This document shows positions 1-6,589 of a stretch of 18,944 bases of DNA, piece after piece (the stretch's first letter is position 1; every line of letters begins with the position of its first letter). The DNA is taken from positions 1 to 18,944 of the forward strand of contig DAOOIT010000092.1 in assembly GCA_035384565.1 (NCBI GenBank), given 5' to 3'. Origin of the DNA: Planctomycetota bacterium (GTDB taxonomy: Bacteria; Planctomycetota; PUPC01; DSUN01). The notes below the pieces were generated by a model. It had not been told where the DNA came from, made no database searches, and saw only the letters and a program-made list of their open reading frames with translations. A program made the position numbers and the translations under genes.

Positions 1-313
1 CCCTCACGTGTGGGAGAAGATGAGGGCGTTGCCCTGGGCTATCCCATGCGAGCCCATCAGGCTTCAGAGAGAACCACCCTGCCGACAATTCCTGCCCACA
101 CTCTGACGCCGCGGGCGTGGGCCGGAATCAGAGGCGGTTTCTGATGCGGGAATCCTGCCGAGGTGGCCGCGAGCGTCCCGCTTGCGGCTTCCTCGATCTG
201 TTCGACAAGCGGCACGCTTGTCGCTACGGGAGGCCGCAAGAGAAACCACCTGTGGGAATGGCCAACGCCCTTGGCGCCGCGGGCACTGCGCGGGCGGCCC
301 GGCGCAGTCCGCC
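1..313. other. Non-coding upstream region
   Basis: I see no credible gene here. The open frames on either strand lack a good ribosome binding site and encode low-complexity Arg/Pro/Ala-rich peptides typical of high-GC shadow frames. The stretch holds a small hairpin at 127-145 (ATCAGA, 7-nt loop, TCTGAT) and a copy of a dispersed inverted repeat at 162-228, listed separately. The first 60 bases could be the edge of something outside the window, but nothing recognisable is encoded. Confidence 0.6.
162..228. repeat. Dispersed inverted repeat, copy 1
   Basis: This 67-bp segment matches 18340-18406 in the same orientation at roughly 85% identity by eye. It contains an imperfect inverted repeat, GCGTCCCGCTTG facing CAAGCGGCACGC, with a short spacer of about 20 nt. 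It ends about 85 bp upstream of the -35 box of the gene at 381. The second copy sits in the equivalent place, 67 bp before the -35 box of the cupin gene. It could be a miniature mobile or REP-like element, or a regulatory site. The sequence alone does not decide. Confidence 0.7.
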
Positions 314-342
314 TTGACAAGCGGGCGACGCCTGGCTACCAT
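314..342 (+). promoter_or_regulatory. Predicted sigma-70-type promoter
   Basis: TTGACA at 314-319 and TACCAT at 337-342 are separated by exactly 17 bp. Transcription would start near 349, about 32 nt before the GTG start at 381. The arrangement matches the other promoters proposed in this window. Confidence 0.6.
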
Positions 343-380
343 TCACGCACACCCACGGAGGGGACAGGAGGCGACTCAGC

Positions 381-902
381 GTGTCCGACACCCAGCAGAC
401 CAGCGGCGGCTCATCTGCCCTGCCCGGCCGCCGCGTGCAATGGCTCGCGCTCGGCCTCGCGCTCGCGGCGCTGGCGGTGGCCCTGTGCGCCTTGCTGCAC
501 TCGATGGGCCTGCTCCCCGATCTGGGCGCCGGCGGGCCGGCGGACCCCGAGAAGATCGAGGTGGACGCCGCGGCGTTCCGGGCGTATTTCACCGTGGAGA
601 AGACGGAACTCGGCGAGGACGGGCGGACGCTCGTGCTGACGCTGAAGCGGACGAAGGCATTCCCGCTGGATGACGACGATCTGGACACCCTGGCCGAGAA
701 GACGGCCAAGGGCGCCTCCGCCCTCCTGGCCCTGGAGGCGGTGGCCCGCGGCTACGTGCGGTGCGAGTGCTTCGACGCGGCGACGGCCTTCCTCGGCTTC
801 ACGATCGAGCGCATCCGCGGCTTGGCCCAACACGAGACGCTGGAACTCGCCGTCCCGATCGCCGGGCGTCGGGGGCTGAGCCGAGTCGTCCTCACCTACT
901 GA
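381..902 (+). CDS. Membrane-anchored protein of unknown function
   Basis: The product is 173 aa. The GTG start at 381 is supported by AGGAGG at 366-371 (9 nt upstream) and a promoter at 314-342. Residues 1-18 are a Ser/Gly-rich polar tail ending in Arg-Arg. Residues about 20-40 form one Leu/Ala-rich transmembrane segment. The remainder, from about residue 50, is a soluble alpha/beta-looking domain of about 120 residues with a charged acidic stretch (four consecutive Asp near residue 96). No cleavage site is evident, so it is probably a single-pass membrane protein with the C-terminal domain outside the cytoplasm. I do not recognise the family. The gene converges on the ThuA-like gene with an 79-bp gap, and no T-tract terminator is visible there. 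Confidence 0.75.
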   Translation: MSDTQQTSGGSSALPGRRVQWLALGLALAALAVALCALLHSMGLLPDLGAGGPADPEKIEVDAAAFRAYFTVEKTELGEDGRTLVLTLKRTKAFPLDDDDLDTLAEKTAKGASALLALEAVARGYVRCECFDAATAFLGFTIERIRGLAQHETLELAVPIAGRRGLSRVVLTY

Positions 903-981
903 CCCAGCGCCTGGGCCCCGCCCGCAGGCTCCCGGCGTTCCCGACGCACGCGACGGCTCGCCCGCTGCGCCTCGGCAGGCC

Positions 982-1692
982 TCAGTCGGCGACGTCCCCC
1001 GTCGCGGCCCACTCGCAGCCGCGCAGCAGGCTCTTCTGGAACATGGGGTTCTCGAAGGTCATCATCGAGCACCCCTTGTGCTGCGCGCCGTCCCCGGGCC
1101 ACACGTGGCCCATCACGTGATGGTAGACGCGCCCCTGGCCGTACTGCTGCACCGTCATCATCGGCTCGTCGCGGCCCGTGCCACCGGTCTCGGGCGCCGA
1201 GTAGGCCGTCGCCAGCACCCGGTACGGGGCGTTGTGCATGTGGACGAGTTTGTGGTACAGCTCGTCCCACAGGCGGAAGTCGCCCAGTCCGCGCGTGATG
1301 GGGTGCGCCTTGTCGGCGATCTTGACCTCGAACTCGTGGTACTGGCCGTGGCCCGTGCCCGCTCGCCACAGGAGGGCGACCATCGTCTCGTACTCCACCC
1401 AGCCGGGGAAGGCGTTGTCGGCGGCGTGCAGGACGACCAGGCCCGTGCCGCCCGCCACGGCGGCCACGAAGTTGGCCTTCGCCGCCTCGCTCCAGGCGGG
1501 GCCATTGTAGTCCGAGAACAGCAGGCGATAGCTCTTCAGCGCCGCCGCGTCCTCCAGCGCAGCCGAGGGGTTCTCCGTCAGCGTCACGTCGAACCTGCCC
1601 GAGCGCTCCAGCAGGTCTCGCAGGAAGGGCGACGATCGCCGCCAGTCGTGGTTGTTGGCGCCCGAGAGCAGCAGCGTCTTGATCCTGGCCAC
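982..1692 (-). CDS. ThuA-like domain protein
   Basis: The product is 236 aa with no signal peptide, so it is probably cytoplasmic. The open frame continues far upstream, but the start is placed at GTG 1692 because AAAGGAG lies just before it (1704-1698), a promoter lies at 1783-1755, and the upstream codons run through repeats. ThuA-type features are visible: an N-terminal strand then SGANNHDW (about residues 10-17), LLFSDYNGPAW, the GGTGLVVLHAADNAFPGW segment, a YHEFEV strand, AHPITRGL, DELYHKL, and the C-terminal GRVYHHVMGH-W-G segment. ThuA proteins have a class I glutamine-amidotransferase-like fold and occur in sugar catabolism, for example trehalose use in rhizobia. The exact reaction here is unknown. 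The size is normal for a single-domain ThuA protein, and the gene is transcribed alone. Confidence 0.88.
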   Translation of the reverse strand: MARIKTLLLSGANNHDWRRSSPFLRDLLERSGRFDVTLTENPSAALEDAAALKSYRLLFSDYNGPAWSEAAKANFVAAVAGGTGLVVLHAADNAFPGWVEYETMVALLWRAGTGHGQYHEFEVKIADKAHPITRGLGDFRLWDELYHKLVHMHNAPYRVLATAYSAPETGGTGRDEPMMTVQQYGQGRVYHHVMGHVWPGDGAQHKGCSMMTFENPMFQKSLLRGCEWAATGDVAD

Positions 1693-1723
1693 GGCCTCTC
1701 CTTTCGGCGAAGGGATGGGGTGC

Positions 1724-1742
1724 GGGCGGCCGTCCGCCGCCC
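1724..1742 (-). promoter_or_regulatory. Leader hairpin of ThuA-like gene
   Basis: GGGCGGC at 1724-1730 and GCCGCCC at 1736-1742 form a perfect 7-bp stem with a 5-nt loop. It lies in the predicted 5' leader, just after the expected transcription start near 1748 and about 19 nt before the AAAGGAG site. It could stabilise the leader or be attenuator-like. In GC-rich DNA it may also be chance. Confidence 0.35.
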
Positions 1743-1754
1743 AGCCAGTGGGGC

Positions 1755-1783
1755 ATTCTACCGGCGTCGGAGCCTTCGCGCAA
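1755..1783 (-). promoter_or_regulatory. Predicted promoter of ThuA-like gene
   Basis: On the minus strand, TTGCGC (1783-1778) is followed after 17 bp by TAGAAT (1760-1755). It lies about 63 bp upstream of the GTG start at 1692. The -10 box is one of the best matches to consensus in the window. Confidence 0.6.
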
Positions 1784-1821
1784 CCGTGGGCGCCAGCGCG
1801 ACATGGCCGAGGCGGAAGGGT

Positions 1822-1846
1822 TGTGGGCGGCGTGTCCACACGCCGC
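1822..1846. repeat. Half copy of the TGTGGGCGG palindromic element
   Basis: TGTGGGCGG is followed by a hairpin (GCGGCGTGT, 2-nt loop, ACACGCCGC), then the similarity stops. The 25 bases match the reverse complement of 12915-12939, the right half of the palindrome in the ADP-ribosylglycohydrolase gene, at 24 of 25 positions. The other half is absent, so this is a truncated or solo-arm copy. A CGCGAAT heptamer follows immediately at 1844-1850. Confidence 0.7.
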
Positions 1847-1858
1847 GAATCCCAGAGA

Positions 1859-2085
1859 GCGACCGCGAATCGCGCGAATCTACGCGAATCCAGCAGTGAA
1901 GACGGGAAGAGTCTCGCGCAGAGCCAGCAGCGGGAGCGGTGAAGAGAGCGCGCAGAGAGGAAGGGAAACGCGAATGGCGCGAATAGGCCTGAGAAACTGA
2001 GGGCGCGGCTCTTTGTGGGCGGGGGCTCTGTCCCCCGCGGGACAGGGATAGGAGGGCTCGCGGGGCACGGAGGCCCCGCCCACAG
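1859..2085. repeat. 227-bp composite repeat, tandem copy 1
   Basis: This unit is identical to 2109-2335 except for T at 1881 versus C at 2131. The left part carries five CGCGAAT heptamers (1864, 1873, 1883, 1969, 1978) and purine-rich sequence. The right end is a full palindromic element (2014-2084). The copies are head to tail with a 250-bp period and 23 bp of unique spacer (2086-2108). Near-identity points to a recent duplication. No credible protein is encoded. Confidence 0.95.
2014..2084. repeat. Palindromic element, 71-bp intergenic form (copy 1)
   Basis: The outer arms TGTGGGCGGG and CCCGCCCACA are perfect inverse complements. Between them lie two internal hairpins: GCGGGGG/CCCCCGC with a 6-nt loop, and GCGGGGC/GCCCCGC with an ACGGAG loop. 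A GGGACAGGGATAGGAGGGCTC-like spacer separates them. The predicted fold is a three-way junction. It forms the right end of the 227-bp unit. Confidence 0.8.
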
Positions 2086-2108
2086 CGCCGTGCCTAACCC
2101 CCAAGAGG

Positions 2109-2335
2109 GCGACCGCGAATCGCGCGAATCCACGCGAATCCAGCAGTGAAGACGGGAAGAGTCTCGCGCAGAGCCAGCAGCGGGAGCGGTGAAGAGAGCG
2201 CGCAGAGAGGAAGGGAAACGCGAATGGCGCGAATAGGCCTGAGAAACTGAGGGCGCGGCTCTTTGTGGGCGGGGGCTCTGTCCCCCGCGGGACAGGGATA
2301 GGAGGGCTCGCGGGGCACGGAGGCCCCGCCCACAG
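2109..2335. repeat. 227-bp composite repeat, tandem copy 2
   Basis: This is the second head-to-tail copy of 1859-2085, with a single mismatch (2131). It ends at CACAG, 37 bp from the stop codon of the TnpB remnant. That position raises the possibility that the repeat and the transposon fragment were moved or rearranged together. Confidence 0.95.
2264..2334. repeat. Palindromic element, 71-bp intergenic form (copy 2)
   Basis: This is identical to 2014-2084, with the same TGTGGGCGGG/CCCGCCCACA outer arms and two internal hairpins. It forms the right end of the second 227-bp unit. Confidence 0.8.
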
Positions 2336-2340
2336 GCGAA

Positions 2341-2362
2341 GCGCCGCGGAGGGCAGCGGCGC
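2341..2362. repeat. Small hairpin at the TnpB remnant end
   Basis: GCGCCGC (2341-2347) and GCGGCGC (2356-2362) form a 7-bp stem with an 8-nt loop. It starts 10 bp past the TnpB remnant's stop. IS200/IS605 elements carry imperfect palindromes near their right end, so this could be a leftover. That is inference. Confidence 0.35.
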
Positions 2363-2372
2363 CACACGGGGG

Positions 2373-2792
2373 TCAGAATGGCGTGGCCTTGCCTCGGCAC
2401 ATGTCGTCGGCGCGCAGGCGCAGCGTGGTCTCCACCTGGACCATGTCCACTTCCACGGTGGGCTGGCCCGGCCTGGTCACTCGGAAGATGCGCCGGCTCT
2501 TGTCGGGCCTCTTGACCTCGGGGAACTCGCCGAAGAACCTTCTGTGCAGGTTCACCCGGGCATTGTGGTCGGCATTGGCCAGGTAGCCGCAGTCGGGGCA
2601 GGCGAAGAGCTTGCCAACGGGTTCGAAGACGGCTTGGCCGTTGCGGGCGGAGAATCGCGCGCCCAGGGAGCCGCAGCGGGAGCAGAGCTGGCTGGTCCAG
2701 TGGGGAACCGTGCGGGGAATGCCTTGGTGGACATTGGCGCCCCTTGGAGGCCCTCTGGCCGCTTCGTGCGGCCCCAGGCTGATAGGGGTTTT
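2373..2792 (-). pseudogene. TnpB/OrfB-family C-terminal remnant
   Basis: The open stretch is 139 codons on the minus strand with no ATG. It is closed upstream by TAG at 2795-2793, and only a GTG at 2555 could start it. The translation shows the end of an IS200/IS605-type TnpB: HWTSQLCSRCG, then FACPDCGYLANADHNARVNL. These are the two CxxC pairs of the OrfB zinc ribbon and the NAD-x-NA-x-N motif carrying the last RuvC aspartate. About 40 charged residues follow before TGA. The helix-turn-helix part and the first two RuvC motifs are missing, and no tnpA is nearby. It cannot be an active nuclease as it stands. It lies between tandem repeats and the GH5-like gene, so it is probably a transposon scar. 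Confidence 0.85.
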
Positions 2793-2818
2793 CTACACCC
2801 CCGGGGCGCGGGAGTCAA
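2790..2818 (-). promoter_or_regulatory. Promoter-like sequence before the TnpB remnant
   Basis: On the minus strand, TTGACT (2818-2813) is followed after 17 bp by TAGAAA (2795-2790). The spacing and -10 match other promoters here. The only visible downstream target is the TnpB remnant, and the TAG closing its frame lies inside the -10 box. It could be the relic of a promoter, or could drive a non-coding transcript. Confidence 0.4.
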
Positions 2819-2996
2819 GTGCCTGGCGGAGCCGGCGAGTCGGGCGAATCGGGCGACGCAACACATTGGGGGCTGTCCGGGGGAGCCTACAACCTGTGGG
2901 GGGGGCATCCGGGGTGTCCCCTTCAGACCGGGAAGTCTGGGAGACTCTGGGAGACTCAGCGGGTTGTGGCTCGCCCGCAGCGGCCCCCAAGATGTG
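2793..2996. other. Intergenic region with short direct repeats
   Basis: No gene is seen here. There is a direct repeat of CTGGGAGACT in two tandem copies near 2937-2956. A hairpin CAGAC/GTCTG with 6-nt loop lies at 2924-2939, and GGGCGA-type words repeat around 2843-2860. The region contains the promoter-like sequence at 2790-2818. There is no T-tract terminator after the GH5-like gene. Confidence 0.6.
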
Positions 2997-5900
2997 CTAC
3001 GGCTGGGGCGGCTTGGGGTGGCTGGGCCAGAGGGGGTAGTGGCGGTTGAAGTCGGGGCGGCGGAAGTAGGCCTGGTAGGCGCGGGCGACGTTGCTGGGGC
3101 GCAGCGAGCCGTCGGCCAGGCGGCGGTAGACTTCGCGCCCGCTGTAGTAGTGGTGGTGCATGCCGAACTGGTCGAAGATGCGGAAGAAGTCGTTGAGGAG
3201 GAGGGTCTGGGCGAGGGAGTCGTCGGTGGCGCCGGCGAAGCCGCCGAACTCGCCGCAGTGCATGGCGCAGCCGTGGCGGATCTGGAATTCGATGGCGGGG
3301 AGCCAGAGGGCGTAGATGTTGGTGAGGTCGCGTTCGAGGGTGGGCCAGCGGTCGTCGGGCTTGTTGAGGCGGAAGTTGTAGTCGTGGAAGCTGTAGACGG
3401 TGAGGGGGTCGCCGGTGGGCTCGATGAGTTTGAGCTGCTGGATGGCGCCCCAGGCCTCGCAGGGCTCGATGTAGAGGAGGTGGACGTTGTCAATGGAGCG
3501 GATGCGTCGGGTGAGTTCCTTGATGGCGGGGTTGTAGCGGGCGTGGTGGTGGTCGAAGGGCTCATTGATGAGGTCGTAGGCCACGGCCCAGAAGGGGCGG
3601 CCTGCGAGCTGGCGGGCGATCTTCTCGTAGTGGGCGCCGACGAGGGCCATGAAGTCGGCGTAGTTGTCGCGGACGAACTCGCGCGGGCGGCCGAGGGTTT
3701 GATCAATGTTGTTCATGTAGTTCATGCCGACGGCGTTGGCGTAGTCGGCGGTGACTTGCACGCGGGTGCGTTGGTCGCCGGGGTTGGCGGGGTTGGGGGG
3801 TTTCTCGTCGGACCAGTTGTGCTGGGGGCGGAAGCTGTTGGCGCCGAGGGCGGCGAGGAGCTCCAGCTCGCGCTGGTTGCCGGGCACGCCGGCGTCGCCG
3901 CCGGCGAACATCCAGCTCGTGAAGCCGGCGAAGCGCGGGTACGGCTCGACGTCGTAGCTGTAGCTCACGCGGTCGGCGTCCATCACTGCGCGGTAGGGGG
4001 CCAGGAGGCCGCCGTCCTGGATGTCCACCGCTCGGCGGTCGAGCTTCAGGTTGCGGAAGCCGCAGTCGCGTGCGAAGCTGCACAGGGCCGGCAGCGGCGC
4101 CAGGCGGAGGGGCTTCGTGTCCCATTCGTCCCTGGTCTCGAGGAAGTCGTAGATCACCGTGTGGCCCAGCACGGGCCCGCGGGGGACTTTCTCGGTGGAG
4201 GCCTTGTCCCAGGGCTCGCCCGGGGAGAGGAGGCGGGTCACGGACATGTAGTCGAGGGGCACGGCCAGGGCGGCCCGGCGCCAGAGGCCGATGGCGTCGT
4301 CGAGGCGGAGGAGGAATCGGGGGTCGTCGAATTTCGCTTTGACCCAGGGGCGGACGGCGATGATGCGTTCTCGCGGGCGGCTCATCTTGATGGTCGTCTG
4401 CCCTGGCACGCCGTCAATCTTGGCCGGGCACCTGCGGAAGACGAGCAGGATCGGCCGCACGGGGCTGACGGCCGTGTGGGGCGTGAGCCACAGGAGCGCC
4501 CAGTTCGCCGAGAGCTTCCCGTCGCGGTCGGCCCGGTAGTCGCATCGCCCGAACTTCATCTGCCCGGGCAAGAGCAGCATGGCCTCGCCGGCGTGGTGGA
4601 TTCGCAGGGTGTCGGTCCACGGCGTGAGCACGACGCAGGGGCTCAGGGGCGTCGCCAGGACGTCGGTGGGCGGAGTCTCTCTGGCGGCCGGCGCGTCGAG
4701 CGCGGGGCAGGCCAGTTCCACCGGGCCGACCAGGCCCCGCGGATCGCCGTCCGCGTCGATCCGGAAGGCGAGGAAGTTCTCTGCCCCGAACGCCAGCAGG
4801 TCCGCCGGCAACGGGTACGTGCGGTTGCCGGCTCCTGTGCCCAGTTCGGTGATTTCCCTGTCGTTGAGCCATACGCGCTCCCGGCCTGCGACGGCGAACG
4901 TCAGCACGACCTCGTTGCCCGCCCACTCGGCCGGGGCGTGGATTCGCGTGCGGTACCAGGCGATGCCCTTGTGCTCGGCGAACCGGGCGTCCTTGGTCCA
5001 GCTCACGCGGGGGTCAATCCGCTGCCACTGGTTCTCAACGTTGTGGCCGATGCTCCAGCGCAGGTCGCGCACGCCCTCGTCGTCGGGGTCGGGGGAGAAG
5101 AGGAAGCGCGCCCACTCGCCCGTCGGCCCGGCCTTGGTGGGCCCGGACACGGGGTTCACGCGAATGCCCCATTGGAGGATATCGCTGTCGGTGAGGCCGG
5201 CGTGCTCGATCCAGCCCAGGCGGTCGTAGCGGCTCTGGTTGAGATGGTTGAGGGGGTGGCGCACCTGGGCATCCACCTGCTCGCGAAGCCGCGCCGGGGC
5301 GCTGAGCGTGTCCTGGAGCGACAGGCCGTCCCCCACCACGGCAGCGGCCAGGGCGAGCGCCTTGCGCTCGTCGGCCTCAAAGGCCTCGCGGCTGGCCGCC
5401 TCGGTTTCGGCGAGCACGGCGTCGAGCGCCTTTCGCAGGCTGGCCATCTCGGGAATGTCCTTCGCCACGGCGGCGACCGAATCCGCCGGCGCCTTTTCCA
5501 GCGCTTCGACGCGCTCGCCCAGGGTGCGAGCCGCGCCGTGGGCCGTGGCGGCGCGCTTGAGCGCGGCTGCGTCCAGACGCAACGGCCCGCCCCACCCGTG
5601 CGCCTCGCCGCCCAGGATGTAGACTCCCCGCCTCAACATCAGGTCGAGCCGCCAGAGGGCGTCCTCCACATCCCGGCGGGCGCGGCGCACGAAGGCCGCG
5701 CGATAGGCTTTCGCCAGGAGGTCCTCGCTCGCGCGCAGCTCCGTCGGCGGCCCAGCTCCCTGCCCGCGCTGGCCCTCCTCGCGGACCGCCGCGGACGGGC
5801 CATCGTACCCGGGCCGCAGGAATGCCTCGGCCTCGACGACCGTCGTCGGCGCGAACTTGCGCACCCGCCAACCGCGGCCGCTCTCCAGGGATTGGATCGG

Positions 5901-6341
5901 CTTCATCCCCGTGTACAGCGCGCCGTCCAGCGCAAAGCCCTTGGCCGGCGCGCTCACGCACAGCGCATGCCGGCCGGGCGTCAGATGCTCGGTGAGGTCC
6001 AGTTCGTGGACCCGGGTGGGGTCGGCGGGGATTTCCGGGTGGTCCTTGTCGCGTGGCCTGGGCGCCCAGGAGTACACCTGCCGGCCGTTGACGTATACGT
6101 AGGCATAGCCGCTCGTCTGCAACAGCGCCGTGGCTCGGTCGGCGGCCTCGGGCACCTCCACCTCCACGCGGTAGACCAGCGGGCAGTCGGCCACGGTGAA
6201 CCAGAACAGCGGCACGGCCTCGAACTTCGGCTCCTGACCCTCGGGCCAGTCGGGCACGATCCAGCGTCCCGCCAGCGTCGCCGATGCAGCGCCGAGCAGC
6301 GCGAGGCCCACCAGAGCGGGCCGAAAGGGCGTTCGGCTCAT
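2997..6341 (-). CDS. Exported GH5-like glycoside hydrolase, multidomain
   Basis: The product is 1114 aa. ATG at 6341 follows GGAGG by 9 nt. Residues 1-24 form a signal peptide (Arg/Pro n-region, Leu/Ala core, ATLA before GRW). Residues about 25-150 look like a beta-sandwich with YVYVNGRQV. A helical stretch at about 190-330 follows. A second jelly roll at about 460-550 (AWYRTRIHAP, RVWLNDREI) resembles the sugar-binding domain of GH2-type enzymes. From about 770 there is a TIM-barrel-type catalytic domain: SFRPQHNW, then AYDLINEPFDHHH with the putative acid/base Glu927, SFHDYNF, and MHCGEFGGF with the putative nucleophile Glu1031. These are clan GH-A hallmarks, closest in look to GH5. It probably cleaves a beta-linked polysaccharide or oligosaccharide outside the cytoplasm, but the substrate is unknown. 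It is about three times longer than a bare GH5 domain. Confidence 0.85.
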   Translation of the reverse strand: MSRTPFRPALVGLALLGAASATLAGRWIVPDWPEGQEPKFEAVPLFWFTVADCPLVYRVEVEVPEAADRATALLQTSGYAYVYVNGRQVYSWAPRPRDKDHPEIPADPTRVHELDLTEHLTPGRHALCVSAPAKGFALDGALYTGMKPIQSLESGRGWRVRKFAPTTVVEAEAFLRPGYDGPSAAVREEGQRGQGAGPPTELRASEDLLAKAYRAAFVRRARRDVEDALWRLDLMLRRGVYILGGEAHGWGGPLRLDAAALKRAATAHGAARTLGERVEALEKAPADSVAAVAKDIPEMASLRKALDAVLAETEAASREAFEADERKALALAAAVVGDGLSLQDTLSAPARLREQVDAQVRHPLNHLNQSRYDRLGWIEHAGLTDSDILQWGIRVNPVSGPTKAGPTGEWARFLFSPDPDDEGVRDLRWSIGHNVENQWQRIDPRVSWTKDARFAEHKGIAWYRTRIHAPAEWAGNEVVLTFAVAGRERVWLNDREITELGTGAGNRTYPLPADLLAFGAENFLAFRIDADGDPRGLVGPVELACPALDAPAARETPPTDVLATPLSPCVVLTPWTDTLRIHHAGEAMLLLPGQMKFGRCDYRADRDGKLSANWALLWLTPHTAVSPVRPILLVFRRCPAKIDGVPGQTTIKMSRPRERIIAVRPWVKAKFDDPRFLLRLDDAIGLWRRAALAVPLDYMSVTRLLSPGEPWDKASTEKVPRGPVLGHTVIYDFLETRDEWDTKPLRLAPLPALCSFARDCGFRNLKLDRRAVDIQDGGLLAPYRAVMDADRVSYSYDVEPYPRFAGFTSWMFAGGDAGVPGNQRELELLAALGANSFRPQHNWSDEKPPNPANPGDQRTRVQVTADYANAVGMNYMNNIDQTLGRPREFVRDNYADFMALVGAHYEKIARQLAGRPFWAVAYDLINEPFDHHHARYNPAIKELTRRIRSIDNVHLLYIEPCEAWGAIQQLKLIEPTGDPLTVYSFHDYNFRLNKPDDRWPTLERDLTNIYALWLPAIEFQIRHGCAMHCGEFGGFAGATDDSLAQTLLLNDFFRIFDQFGMHHHYYSGREVYRRLADGSLRPSNVARAYQAYFRRPDFNRHYPLWPSHPKPPQP

Positions 6342-6382
6342 CCCTTCTTGCCTCCAAGCACGCGGTCCGCCGGGGCCAAGGC

Positions 6383-6411
6383 AGCCTACCACTGGGCCGC
6401 CGTCAGTGCAA
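6383..6411 (-). promoter_or_regulatory. Predicted promoter of GH5-like gene
   Basis: On the minus strand, TTGCAC (6411-6406) is followed after 17 bp by TAGGCT (6388-6383), giving a leader of about 35 nt to the ATG at 6341. The 248-bp gap from the upstream beta-helix gene (6342-6589) fits independent transcription. Nothing else is seen in that gap. Confidence 0.5.
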
Positions 6412-6589
6412 GCGCCTCTTGTGGCCTGCCCGCATGGTCTCGACCCGCGCGGCCGCCGTGCTCCGGGCGGCCGCTGGGAGCGCTCAAGGCTCAGTGCACC
6501 GCGCGGCGCACGGGGCCGAGAGTCGGGCGGAACCGGCGGCCCGGCCGCCCCAGGCAGGCGGACACCCAGGGCACCCGGCGCGCTCCTGC

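Larger units (their letters stand above)
1693..2372. other. Repeat-filled intergenic region
   Basis: This 680-bp stretch has no gene I can support. From low to high coordinate it contains the ThuA-like gene's leader and promoter, a 25-bp half palindrome (1822-1846), two tandem copies of a 227-bp composite repeat (1859-2085 and 2109-2335), and a small hairpin next to the TnpB remnant. Open frames crossing it on both strands come from the repeat sequence and its low stop density. Confidence 0.75.

Noticed and set aside
57..342. Small overlapping minus-strand open frames at the window start
   Set aside because: They lack ribosome binding sites, are Arg/Pro-rich and lie across a dispersed repeat.
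903..915. CCCAG-CGC-CTGGG hairpin after the first gene as a terminator
   Set aside because: The stem is only 5 bp and no T-tract follows on either strand.
1859..2335. CRISPR-like array from the repeats
   Set aside because: There are only two 227-bp units with one 23-bp spacer, no short repeat/spacer periodicity and no cas genes.
1693..2400. N-terminal extension of the ThuA-like protein
   Set aside because: The frame is open but runs through tandem repeats, a promoter and a hairpin. The GTG at 1692 has AAAGGAG and begins exactly at the domain.
6342..6589. Possible small gene between the beta-helix and GH5-like genes
   Set aside because: No open frame with an RBS or recognisable product was seen. 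The gap contains a plausible promoter instead.
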